Of a stretch of 64,000 bases of DNA, positions 33,530-43,778 are shown in pieces (the first letter of the stretch is position 1; each line of letters opens with the position of its first letter). The translations under genes and the position numbers were made by a program. The notes under the pieces were generated by a model. That model did not search any database, was not told the origin of the DNA, and saw nothing but the letters and a program-made list of their open reading frames with translations. Source of the DNA: Prosopocoilus inquinatus (lineage: Eukaryota; Arthropoda; Insecta; Coleoptera; Lucanidae); the NCBI GenBank assembly GCA_036172665.1, contig CM069876.1, forward strand, positions 5,704,001-5,768,000, read 5' to 3'.

Positions 33530-35385
33530 CAGCGTGGAAACTAAGTAGCGGATAAAATCCATAACTCCGTTAATATTTGTAATAAAGCAAAAATCTAAAA
33601 CGGGTATAGCGATTCAAATTACAGCGCATAAGAAGAAGTTTATTTTGAGATATTTTCATGAATTTTTTTTAAGTTATGACGTCATCAAAATTTTTTTTTA
33701 ATGAGAACCTATATTTTTTATTTTTTAGTTCGGTGGAATTACATAACAAAGAATTCAATAAAAATGGCCATAAAAGTTTAATTGTAAAGTTGAAGAAATA
33801 AACAGAACATCTAGTTAGCTAGGTTTAAAACGAAACAAAATTAAGGTGTAAATAAACAAAATTTTATTGTGACAGTCATTGAAATCACAGTAAATGTTCA
33901 AACTGACGACCATGCACCAACTGACAATACCCAAGACGCTCATAAAATTCATTTATTACATTTTGAATAGTTTGAGGTGTTATTAACCTGCACTCCTGTC
34001 GAATTCTTTCTTTAAGATCGTCTAAGTTGTTAGGTCTATTTTTATACACCTTGCTTTTTAAGTACCCCCATAGAAAAAAGTCTAATGGCGTTAGATCAGG
34101 GGATCTAGCTGGCCATTCCATTGGACCTCTTCTTCCTATCCATCTACCTGGGAACATCTCGTCCAAATAACGTCGCACATCAACTGCGTAGTGTGGCGGA
34201 GCACTGTCGTGTTGCATCCAAATGTTATTGTTTTGTACGTCACAGTCATTTTCATTAGAAAATAATATCGCCAATGCAGGTACTAATTCGAATTGTAAGA
34301 AGTGTAGATATTTCTCACCAGTTAAATTACCTTCGATAAAGAATGGACCTAAAATTCTGTCACCGACAATTCCTGTCCATACGTTGAGCTTCTGGGGATG
34401 TTGAGTATGAGCTTCTTGCATCCAGTGGGGATTTTCCCTAGACCAGTATCGACAATTATGTCTGTTAACAGTTCCATGTAAAGTAAAACTTGCCTCATCA
34501 GAAAAAATTATACGCTGCGAGAACATTGGATCACGATTGCAAATTTCCAACATTTCTTCACAAAATTCTTGTCTATGATCATAGTCAGTTTCTGCTAACT
34601 CATGGACTAATTTTACTTTATACGGATGAAACTTTTGCATTTTTAAAAGTTTCAGTACCGAGGTATGGCTCAGGTTATGCTCTAAAGCAATGTCTCGACT
34701 AGTCGAATGCGGATTATTGTCTATTTCTAGTAAAATATCAAGCTGCACATCGTCAATTAATTTTGTCTTAGGGTGGTCAGTTTTTGGAAGGTCTTTCACA
34801 ATACCGTAATTTCGAAATTTATTTTCTATTCTGCTGACTGTGGATTGACTTATTTGCTGATCAGGATATTTGTCTATAAAAAGTCGACACACCTCTTGAT
34901 GAGTTCTAATTCGATCGCCATACCCAATCGTCATTAGAACTTCAATTCTTTGTTTTTCAGTCAGCAACACCATTTTGGTAAAAAGTTTTTAATAATTAGT
35001 GTAACTCCTACTATCCACAGGGAATAAAAATACTCACTTTATTGTGATAGGTATTTACAAGTTCTTGTCAATCAAACAAATTTTGTTTGTTTTACACCTA
35101 GCTAACTAGATATTCTGTTAATTTCTTCAACTTTACAATTAAACTTTTATGGCCGTTTTTCTTGAATTTTTTGTTATGTAATCGATTCAAAATTTTATAC
35201 TGTTGAGAGTAGGTTAAAAAAACCCACCGAAATAAAAAATAAAAAATATAAATTCATGAAAATATCTCAAAATATACTTCTTCTTATGCGCTGTAATTTG
35301 AATCGCTATACCCCTTTTAGATTTTTGCTTTATTACAAATATTAACGGAGTTATGGATTTTATCCGCTACTTAGTTTCCACGCTG
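33530..35385 (-). mobile_element. DD41D mariner-like element with ~300-bp inverted repeats, apparently complete
   Basis: The ends are CAGCGTGGAAACTAAGTAGC and its complement, flanked by TA (33528-33529 and 35386-35387). The terminal inverted repeats run inward for about 290-300 bp on each side with small differences. Between them lies one uninterrupted transposase gene on the minus strand. The element is inserted within a Tc1-like relic, so it is younger than that element. Intact gene plus intact ends suggests recent or possible current activity. Confidence 0.92.
33885..34973 (-). CDS. Mariner-like (IS630/Tc1 superfamily) transposase, intact, DD41D
   Basis: An uninterrupted protein of 362 residues starting MVLLTEKQRIEVLMTIGYGD. 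The N-terminal part (about 1-110) has two helix-turn-helix motifs, including QQISQSTVSRIENKF and LSHTSVLKLLKM. The catalytic core has IIFSDEASFTLHG (first Asp, about 155), WMQHDSAPPHYAVDVRRYL (second Asp) and SPDLTPLDFFLWGYL (third Asp). I count 41 residues between the second and third Asp, so the triad is DD41D, a spacing described for the rosa group of mariner-like elements. WSRENPHW and LNVWTGIVGDRILGPFF match the usual strands between the catalytic residues. It would cut and paste its own element at TA sites. No frameshift or stop is visible, and the start codon lies just inside the long terminal repeats. Confidence 0.93.
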   Translation of the reverse strand: MVLLTEKQRIEVLMTIGYGDRIRTHQEVCRLFIDKYPDQQISQSTVSRIENKFRNYGIVKDLPKTDHPKTKLIDDVQLDILLEIDNNPHSTSRDIALEHNLSHTSVLKLLKMQKFHPYKVKLVHELAETDYDHRQEFCEEMLEICNRDPMFSQRIIFSDEASFTLHGTVNRHNCRYWSRENPHWMQEAHTQHPQKLNVWTGIVGDRILGPFFIEGNLTGEKYLHFLQFELVPALAILFSNENDCDVQNNNIWMQHDSAPPHYAVDVRRYLDEMFPGRWIGRRGPMEWPARSPDLTPLDFFLWGYLKSKVYKNRPNNLDDLKERIRQECRLITPQTIQNVINEFYERLGYCQLVHGRQFEHLL

Positions 35386-35389
35386 TATA

Positions 35390-35864
35390 TTGTTACGGAC
35401 ACTTGGAAAAATTGAGACTTATGTCAACGTTTCGTTGTGTGTGACAGTTTCTTTAGGAAAATTTATTAATAAACAAGTTTTAAGAGAAACCAAAAAAAAG
35501 GGTAATCGACGAATAAGTTGTCAAGAGTAACTAAACAATCATCGAGGAAAACTAAACAAGAAAATGGATTTTTTAGAATAATTGTTAATTTTTTTTATTT
35601 TATTTTTTTCATAGATAGTAAGAAAATTATAAGAATAAGAATAAATAAATAAATAAATAATTAAAAAAAAAACATTTTCTTGTTTAGTTTCCTTTGGTGA
35701 CTTGCTTAATTGTTCTTGAGAACTTATTTAGTTTTCGTTGACAAGGCGTTTCTTTTCTCTGGTTTCCCTTATTTTTATTTATAAATTTTCCTGAAGAAAC
35801 TCTGTTAAACATGATACGAAATGTCGACAAAAATCTATCTTAATTTTTCCAAGTGTACGCAACA
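35390..35864. mobile_element. 475-bp palindromic MITE next to the DD41D element
   Basis: GTTACGGACACTTGGAAAAA on the left is answered by TTTTTCCAAGTGTACGCAAC on the right. Inner arms such as CTAAACAAGAAAATG and CATTTTCTTGTTTAG continue the symmetry to a T/A-rich centre. It sits directly beside the right end of the DD41D element inside the Tc1-like relic. Non-coding. Confidence 0.8.
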
Positions 35865-35913
35865 AAATAATCATATATTATATAATAATTTTAATCGTGC
35901 AAAATAGTGCTTT

Positions 35914-36180
35914 ACTTAAATTTCTATTTAGAAAAGTTTGTATGAATCATTTAACCCCTTTTCACATTTCACTTTGATTTTTCATTTAAAATAATAAAAA
36001 TTACTTAAAAACATACTTTGTTTGAAAACTAAAGTACTTGTTATTAATTCCGTGTGTTAAACGTGCTTTAAGCAAATTATTTTAAATATCCTAATGTTTC
36101 TTAATCAAAGTGAAATATGAAAATGGGTTAAATATTCATACTAACTTTTCTAATTTACATTTCTAATTAAAAATTTAAGT
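35914..36180. mobile_element. 267-bp palindromic MITE
   Basis: ACTTAAATTTCTATTTAGAA at the left and its near complement ending AAATTTAAGT at the right are inverted. Inside, AACCCCTTTTCACATTTCAC pairs with GTGAAATATGAAAATGGGTT. It is the second MITE within the Tc1-like relic. Confidence 0.8.
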
Positions 36181-36224
36181 AATGAACATCTTGTCCCATG
36201 AAAATTATAAAGATAAATTAATAC

Positions 36225-36341
36225 TTACACTTTTTTTGTATATTTTCGCCAATTTGACGAGATGACATTCCATTTTGCCACATGGTCAAAATTTGTCCAC
36301 GCTGAATTTCTGCTGTATAGTGCCCACGTCCGCGATTCATT
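36225..36341 (-). pseudogene. N-terminal helix-turn-helix of the interrupted Tc1-like transposase
   Basis: Minus-strand translation from the ATG at 36341 reads MNRGRGHYTAEIQRGQILTM followed by WQNGMSSRQIGENIQKK. This is the first helix-turn-helix of a Tc1-like transposase ('hLt..eRgqI..l...G.s.reIa..i'). The frame is then cut by the 35914-36180 MITE region. The rest of the protein is at 33470 and below, after the 475-bp MITE and the DD41D element. Confidence 0.75.
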
Positions 36342-36539
36342 TTCAAAAAATATTTCTGTTAACACTAATGCACACTCTAAAAGTTCAGTCACGAATAAAC
36401 GAATATAAACCAACAAGGCCCAAAATGTAATATAGTCCAATTCATTTTAAATTTATTGTTAATACTTTGGGGAATTCTTCAGGTGTGAAATGATTTTCCT
36501 AGAACATTTTGTTGTAGGATTTATGGAAAAGAAAGGCAT

Positions 36540-36750
36540 TGTATGTACGTTCAATTAAGAAAATCCTAAAAAACCGCGGTTGGCATTAAGAGCATATCAT
36601 TCAGTTCTTCATAGGACATGTAATCTCAAAATGCACGAATTTTACTAAATTTCTATGAATTGATACGACATTGACACGAACACGATTCGATTGGTAATAT
36701 TTTTCATGTCAGCTTCTGACGCCTATCAAAATTCATGTAAGCAACCTAGG
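36540..36750 (+). mobile_element. Family A fragment (A3)
   Basis: Matches about 56715-56900 of the complete family A element, for example CGAATTTTACTAAATTTC and TTGACACGAACACGATTC. No termini. Confidence 0.65.
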
Positions 36751-36819
36751 GAAACTAGGACACGGCTTGCTTTGACGAGAAAAAGAGCGAATGCTTATAT
36801 GCAGGGAACGGAATTATGT

Positions 36820-39507
36820 TATTTTGTTCGATTAAGATTGTAATAGCCTGTGGTGACTTCAATGTAAATTTTGCCGAAATCACTAAAATATCTGCTGATG
36901 TAACTAATGTTTTTAAATCTTTCAGCCTTGTTCCTTATGTAAACCAACCGACCAGAGTAACTAATAAAACATCTACCCTAATCGATAATATGTTTGCAAC
37001 TAAATCTGACATTATCCTTATTTGCATTACAGCAGAATCATTCCTCTCTGATCACTGCTATCAATTATTGTCTCTTAAAGACCTTAATATTAAAAAAAAA
37101 TTCTGCTAATGAAACTTACAATAGGAAATTTACGGAATCTAATATTAATCATTTTAAATCAGCATTAGAAAACGAATCATGGATGCAGACGTACGATGCA
37201 AATGAATCATTTAACAATTTTTACCAGACTTTCTTAATGCATTTCAATCAATCGTTTCCATTAACTAAGCGGAGCCCCTCTAACAAAAAAACAAATTATC
37301 CTTGGTATAGCAAAGACTTGCGCAAGTTTGCCTGTAATTTGAGAGAATTAAACGCTCTGTGTAAAATTCTGAATGACCCCCAATTGTGGGAATCGCTTAG
37401 ACAGAATAAGGAACGCTACAATCTAGCCCTAAAAGAAGCTAAGAAGAAGTATTTTGAAAATAAATTATTAAATTCATCCAACAAATCCAAAACTGGGTGG
37501 AATATTGTCAGGCAATTAGCAAATATAAATACGAACTGTAGCTTTAGCTTATCCTCTTTCTCTGACCATCAGAACATTGATCCTGATGTGGTGACTAACT
37601 TATTTAACAATCACTTCAGCAGCATAATCTCAAGCGTAGACTACACGCAAAACCGAGAATTATCCACCGAGTTTGATTACGATGTAATCCCGCATAACAT
37701 GTTCCTATTTGCAACTGATGACGCCGAAATCAGATCTGTGATCGAATCAATCTCCAATAAAAATTGTGCGGGTGCAGATGAGGTGCCCTGCTCTCTGATT
37801 GGCAAAATTGCTTCGTTTATAATAACTCCGATTGTTCACCTAATAAATAAATCTCTCCATCAAGGGGTGTTTCCAGACTCAATAAAATGTGGCAAAGTCT
37901 TGCGGATATACAAAAAAGGAAACCGTTCCAATCCCGGCAATTATCGTCCAATTTCTCTTCTACCGGCCTTCAGCAAAATTTTTGAAAAAGTCTTAAATTC
38001 AAGATTAGTCTCATACCTATCCCACTTTGAAATTTTAAATAAAAATCAATTTGGCTTCACCAACAATGTCTCAACTAAAGATGCAATTTATAATACCCTC
38101 ACTTATATATATGATAAGTTGGATAGTAAATTTAACGTAACTGGCGTATTCTTCGATCTCTCCAAAGCGTTCGACTCACTGGATCACGATATCCTATTAA
38201 AAAAAATGGAGAGATATGGCATACGTGGTCTAGCTCTGAGCATTTTTCAATCTTATTTATGTAACCGTAGTTAAATTGTCGCATTACCTCTTGAAATCGA
38301 TAACACAATTAAAACTTACCATTCAACCGAGTCACCTATTCACCGTGGAGTCCCTCAGGGATCGATCCTAGGACCGACCTTATTTTTGATCTACGTAAAT
38401 GACTTGCCTCTTACCGTCTCACTCGGACACCTATCACAATATGCAGATGACACGAACGCAATTGTAGCTAATAAGTCAGCTGAGGAAATTTCCAAAATCA
38501 GTTCTGAAATTGTCGAGAAAATGAATAGGTGGTGCTCAATCAATAATCTTCGCCTTAATATGAATAAAACCGCGATTGTCACATTTAAAAAACAACCTGC
38601 TACCTTTAGCATCTTAGTCAAACATAATAATAAATCGCTACCGACATCCAGTTTCGTTGAGTTCCTGGGTCTCACTGTCGACGCCAAGCTTGATTGGGAG
38701 CAACATTGCAGTAAATTGAACAGTAAGCTTTCCTCTGCTTTCTATGCTTTAAATAACCTAAGATCCAATGTAGGAATATCATCCCTCAAAGCGTTTTATT
38801 ATGCTTACGTCGAATCCAGGTTACGCTATGGCATTCTTTTCTGGGGATCCTCCTGCCACGTTACGCGTCTATTCCTTCTACAAAAAAAGGATTGTCAGAA
38901 CCATGTGTGGAGTGCCGATAAATAGTTCATGCAAACCATTATTTCAAAATTTGGGAACTTTAACCCTTGCCAGTTTATACATCTATGAACTAACCACGTT
39001 CATAAAAAAACACGAGCGTATGTTTACTCGTAATCTTGATATGTATGATAATATGCAAATTAGACAACGTAATGACTTCAGTATCCCAAAGCACAGGACG
39101 ACTATCTATCAAGGTGGAGCTCATTACAGAGCAATAATAATCTTTAATGCATTACCTATCAATATTAAAAGTGCAGATGTTAAACAATTTAAGATATTAC
39201 TAAAATGCTACCTACGCGAAAAAGCTTTCTATCATGTCAATGAACTAATTAGCTCTGACAATTAGTGCCCTGTTGGGCAGATTTCGTTCACATGCTAAAA
39301 TTTAATTTATTGCTTGCTGTGGCTGGGTGAGTTTTTTTTCTACACGTTTTCCCAGCGTATTCTTATCCTTGTAATTGTGATTTTTATATTGTTTGTGTTG
39401 ACTGTGATGTGTTACATACCCATGTCTCATATTGTTTTTAATTGTATTGTGTCACATGAACCTGATTTTGACCATGTCCATATCATTATAATGATCCGTG
39501 ACAATAA

Positions 39508-39539
<32 letters not shown>

Positions 39540-39540
39540 A
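36820..39540 (+). pseudogene. 5'-truncated non-LTR retrotransposon, well preserved
   Basis: 36820-37109 encodes the end of an AP-endonuclease domain (GDFNVNF, STLIDNMF, and SDHC). The reverse transcriptase follows in 36994-38274: NYRPISLLPAFSKIFEKVLN, GVFFDLSKAFDSLDH. The frame passes one TAA at 38272 into GVPQGSILGPTLFLIYVND, then the YADD box and FLGLTVDAKLDWEQHCS. The C-terminus (38801-39265) holds VRTMCGVPINSSCKP and ends SSDN. Only three lesions are seen: a frameshift at an A-run (about 37090-37099), the TAA, and a second frameshift at an A-run (about 38882-38888). A 3' UTR and a (TTA)n tail end the copy at about 39540. Jockey/CR1/I-type affiliation is inferred from the domain order. The 5' third, including any ORF1, is absent. 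Confidence 0.9.
39504..39540. repeat. (TTA)n 3' tail of the retrotransposon
   Basis: About eleven TTA units directly after GACAATAAA. It is comparable to the tails at 9108-9127 and, on the minus strand, at about 58165-58192. Confidence 0.85.
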
Positions 39541-40099
39541 TACATACGAAGCGGCAAACGTATAACGCTGCAGCGACGCGTCAACGCACACACACTCATT
39601 GCCGCCTCGTTCGAAATAAATCGAACAAAATATAAAATTCCGTTCTGCACTTATATGTAATATAATTTTGTTTTAGGTTAAGTATACATAAAATGATTTC
39701 ATCAAACATGTGCAGAGCTTTTTGTGTCTTGTTATCCAATGCAATAAATGATTCTGAATACCTACTTGAATTATAAGATACATAAATAAAATTGGAAACA
39801 AGAATAAAACGTTCGTTTCTGCTTGGCAATTCCGTTTCGATCCGCGTATCTCGCCAAGATATTAGGATTCCCGCGACTTTCTTGATGCGTCTTTCGATGG
39901 TAGAATTTATTACGACTTTCACTTTTTACAGCGCCTGAAAATGACACCATTGTTCAAATCTCTTTGAGATCGCCTGCTAGGGATGTAAAGTACCAAGCGT
40001 GATCAAAAAAGGCAATTAGAACGATTCATTTTGAGATCGTCCTACTTTTCTTTCTTTGAAGACTTCAAAGTCAATACATAGTAGTTGCGGTGAAAAAAA
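39541..40099. other. No recognisable gene
   Basis: The minus-strand frame 39596-39922 is open but shows no known motif. I see no repeat match. Confidence 0.45.
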
Positions 40100-40381
40100 G
40101 TATACACGTTGCTGACTACGCACTTTTTCTCTATTAGCAAAAAAATCTAACGACGACGTCTGCGCATTTTCGGAGGACGCTCAGCGCTGTTTGTACTTTT
40201 GGCGCTGCGATTATATCGCGTCTCGACGTCCGTGCGAGAACACGGTGCTCGGGTCTGTGTATCTCAAGTTCTGTGAGGGTCCTTCACAATCTGTCGATCC
40301 GTTTCCGTTTCCGTTTCCCAAGTTCGCTGGCGGTACAAAAGTTTCGACCATGTTCCTGAACAAAGTTTGAAAATTACTGGG
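40100..40381 (+). promoter_or_regulatory. Possible promoter/5' UTR exon of a host gene
   Basis: This stretch is CpG- and GC-richer than its surroundings (GCGCTGCGATTATATCGCG, CGACGTCCGTGCGAG), contains a TTTCCG hexamer repeat (about 40301-40320), and ends at CTGG|GTGAGT, a consensus splice donor at 40382. A short upstream frame ATG TTC CTG AAC AAA GTT TGA lies at 40350-40370. Together this resembles a non-coding first exon followed by a long intron, and the neighbouring transposons would then be intronic. No downstream coding exon was found, so this stays a hypothesis. Confidence 0.3.
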
Positions 40382-40583
40382 GTGAGTTGTTTTTTTATAT
40401 TTATTTTTTACAGGTACTTTACGTATAGTCGAGCGATTATTTTAAAAGTAGCAGAGTTTCACATGCAAATAATTTAAATTTCTGCCAATTTTATCGAGAT
40501 TTATCTGATAAATTTTCCTTTATTTGTTTATATCCCTAGTACACAGAGAGAAATGGCAAAGTAAAATTCTCTACAGTTATGTG

Positions 40584-41118
40584 CAGGCCTAGGCGCATTT
40601 TTGGCGGAAGGTTTCATTAAATATACGAGAAACTACTAATACTCTGAAGCGATCATAGTCGGAAAAAGTTTTAATCTTTAACGCGTCTGCCCTGTAAAAA
40701 CAAAATAATAAACCAGTCGAAGCCCGAGAAGTCTATGCGGCACGCAGTAACCGCTACAGTACTGGTCGACTGGATATAAAAACTTGTTTACGCAACCGAT
40801 TTATTCCGAAATAAACTCGTATTCCTTTTGCTGTGACGGCGCTATAATTGATATGAATTAAATGTATCACGCCAGTCTTTTTAAAAGTTACATTAAGGAA
40901 TTGTAATGTTTTCATAATTATTACTTTGAAAGAAACTATAAAGGCAATTATGTTACACACGTAATTTACATGAAACGGTTGCTTCTGATGCAATGAACGC
41001 GAGGGTTAAAGTGCTTCGGGCATAAAAGCCGTTCAGCGACGACGTTGAAATCTACGCCGCTGCTTTGTTTATCTTTATACTGGTTTTTACCATATATCTT
41101 AGGAATGTCCGACCCTTA
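40584..41118 (+). mobile_element. hAT-like non-autonomous element B, copy 2
   Basis: 535 bp, collinear with 6156-6689, beginning CAGGCCTAGGCGC and ending GTCCGACCCTTA. It is flanked by GTTATGTG and GTTATGCG (7 of 8 bases the same), a degenerated 8-bp target duplication. Each copy therefore has its own duplication, which proves transposition rather than segmental copying. Confidence 0.8.
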
Positions 41119-41126
41119 GTTATGCG

Positions 41127-42083
41127 TAAAAAGAAGTTGTAGATATTTTTAATAAAATTGTTGAACTTGTTTCAAAAAATTCACATGCAGTGTGTCCACA
41201 GATTTTCTGCAATGATATGTAATTCTGGTGTATTCTTAATGTTTTCAAAAAAAAAAATTCAAACCGCAACTAAGTTGGTCTTATAAATTAAACGAAAATT
41301 TTTATTAGTTTTTAATATGGGAAAAAATTATTCAATGTAATCTCCATCCACATCTACGCACTTTTCTACCCAGTACCTAAATTCCGTATACACGTTTGTT
41401 AACGTTTTAATTTATATTTCAGTAATTACGTCGTCAAGCTACCCTTTAATTAAATCTGTGGAATATGCAGGACATCTATCGTGTTGAAAATAAATGTTTT
41501 CCAAACTCACATCCGCCAGCGACGGCAAAGCAAAATTTTCTAACATTTGCAAATAACTAAAAATTGATTCAAATTTTCTTCCAAAAAAAACAAGGGCTAA
41601 TAATTTCCCATAGCTTCAACTAGAGATATTAATTATCAACAAGAGCTTAAGGAATACGTTTCATTAATCATTTTGACAGATCCGGATAATGCGATAATTC
41701 TGAATGTAATTTGAACTTAGACAAATTTTTGAGAGTAAGCAAGCATGTTTTTTTTTTATTTAAAGCCATAAACGAGGCAGTTCGTGAAATTTTCTATCTT
41801 TTTTGTAGGTTTTGATACAAGCAAAAGTTTTTATAAAGAATATCTTCTTTTTTCACACAATTATATTTCCACCTCGACCTGAAAAATGTTTACATACGTT
41901 TGTGGCAAAGAAGTAAACACTGTTTTGATTTTTGTACTACAATTAAATCGATGAACAGATAAAATAACGACATCTTACGATCGCTTTTTGACCTGACATT
42001 GCAGTAGGATAGACAAATTGAAGCGGAATTTGCGAATAAATTGGACAAGTCGGTTTTGTTTGCAGTGGGAATGTCGAACTACG
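41127..42083. other. No recognisable gene
   Basis: AT-rich. A 40-bp stretch at about 41960-41985 (ACGACATCTTACGATCGCT) resembles the region just upstream of the hammerhead-like motif at 31.5 kb. Nothing else is supported. Confidence 0.45.
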
Positions 42084-42124
42084 TCTCTGCTGAAGAAGCC
42101 CCAAGCAGGGCTGAAACAGCTGTA
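42084..42124 (+). ncRNA. Hammerhead ribozyme-like motif, copy 1, split by MITE E1
   Basis: CTGAAGA (42090-42096) is the CUGANGA core. Stem II is a perfect 5-bp helix AGCCC/GGGCT (42097-42101 with 42108-42112) with loop CAAGCA. GAAA follows at 42113-42116. Stem III can form AC/GU over a 4-nt loop, or a self-complementary ACAGCUGU. Predicted cleavage is after UA (42123-42124). The stem I 5' strand TCTCTG (42084-42089) is complementary to CAGAGG at 43511-43516, the sequence that follows the second TA copy flanking MITE E1. The ribozyme was therefore continuous before the MITE inserted at its cleavage dinucleotide. Partial re-pairing with the MITE's own CAGGG end is possible. Confidence 0.65.
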
Positions 42125-43508
42125 CAGGGTGGCCCAACGATGCGTATTTCTTCAGTGAGGCCTATAGGAAATAAATTAGGAAAAGAATCGATAAATAATT
42201 TTATAATAGACAATACGCGGCATATTGTAAAATTATTTTTAAGTATGGAGAGTGATCAGAAAAATCGTGGTTCGTGGAAACTATTTTTTTTTTAAATGGA
42301 ATGGAATACCCTGTATATTTTTAGATATTTGGATGCGCCGCAATGAACAGATTACAGCGGTATACAGATATATTAAATTTTATTGAATAACTTTCATAAA
42401 ATAATTCTTTTTTCTTGAAGAATTTTGCAAAAATTCAGTCAGTTTGAATATGAATTTCTGATTAATGAGATAACACAGAGAACGAAAATCTAACACGATA
42501 TTTTTGGGACTTTGGCCTTTATGAAAATGTGAACAAAATTAAGATACCTTTTTGCATTATACCGAGCGATCATTACTTATGAAATATTTGTTATCTTATT
42601 TTTTTTAAATAGAACGGCCTACTTTTTATTTCAGAAATAGATAGCACTTAAATGTAGCTTTCTGCTGATATAAAGTTATATATCTTTATTTTTAATAATT
42701 TCGTCACTAAAAATTTTCTTTTTACAAGTATTTCAATGGCTTGTTTTAAATTATTTTTGGTAAAATAAATCCTATCGCGGAGGTATTCAAATTAGAGATC
42801 TTTGAAAGTAGAATCAAATGATCGAAAAATGACTTCGAATGATTGAATTTAGGTAGGAAAGTAGCAATACTGGGTGTATAGTTTAAAACGCCGACTATTG
42901 AAATACTTATAAAAAGAAAATTTCTAGTGACGAAATTATTAAAAATAAAGGTATATAACCTTAATCAGCAGAAAGCTACATTTAAGTGCTATCCATTTCT
43001 GAAATAAAAAGTAGGCCGTTCCATTAAAAAAAATGAGATACCGAATGTTTCGTAAGTATCGATCGCTCAGTATAATGCAAAATGATATCTTAATTTTGTT
43101 CACATTTTCATAAAGGCCAAAGTCCTAAAAATATCGTGTTAGATTTTCGTTCGTCTGTGTTACCTCATTAATCAGAAATTCAATTTCAAACTTACTGAAT
43201 TTTTGCAAAATTCTTCAAGAAAAAAAAATTATTTTATGAAAGTTATTCAATAAAATCAATATATCTTTATACCGCTGTAATCTGTTCATTGCGGCGCATC
43301 CCAATATCTAAAAATATACAGGGTATTCTATTCCATTGAAAAAAAAAAATAGTTTCCACGAACCACGATTTTTCTGATCACTCTGCATACTTAAAAATAA
43401 TTTTACAATATGCCGCGTATTGTCTATTATAAAATTCTTTATCGATTTTTTTCGTAATTTCTTTCCTATAGGCTTCACAGAAGAAATACGCATCGTTAGG
43501 CCACCCTG
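42125..43508 (+). mobile_element. Palindromic element E, copy 1 (1.38 kb)
   Basis: The ends are CAGGGTGGCCCAACGATGCG and its near-complement, with TA on both sides (42123-42124 and 43509-43510). The arms are inverted copies over about 0.6 kb each, leaving a central unique part of roughly 150 bp (about 42740-42890). No coding frame is supported; open frames in the arms are by-products of the repeat. The arms contain AATGGAATACCCTGTATATT, a string shared with other insect CAGGG-type elements. Confidence 0.9.
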
Positions 43509-43778
43509 TACAGAGGTTGCTCGAGGTTTTCACTGCAATCAAAAACGATTTGCACAAATTATTTTTAAATACAATAAATTCCTATAAGCGTGAAGAGAAT
43601 ATCTTGATACTTTGTTGTATAAAAGTCTATAATAGACAGAAAAATGCACTAAACTCGCATGAAACGTTTTCTTCTACATTTTGGAACCGATTAAATTATT
43701 AACCCGCTAAAAAAATTAACATTTTAATTGTTAGCGTTTTATTTCAGCAGTTTGGCTAGGATGAAAATGGGGTATAAA
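43509..43778. other. Downstream flank of the hammerhead-like motif, no gene
   Basis: Begins with the second TA and CAGAGG, which complete the interrupted ribozyme motif. The remainder is AT-rich and non-coding as far as I can see. Confidence 0.5.

Noticed and set aside
34222..34702. Plus-strand open frames within the DD41D element
   Set aside because: They are antisense shadows of the transposase gene on the minus strand.
37719..37740. CTGATGA followed closely by GAAA
   Set aside because: It lies inside the reverse transcriptase coding frame and leaves only four bases for stem II, so no hammerhead can form.
42041..43493. Open frames in the arms of element E that give similar peptides (RISSV-PIGNK...)
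   Set aside because: The same peptide appears because the arms are inverted copies; there is no domain, and the frame is not kept in copy 2.
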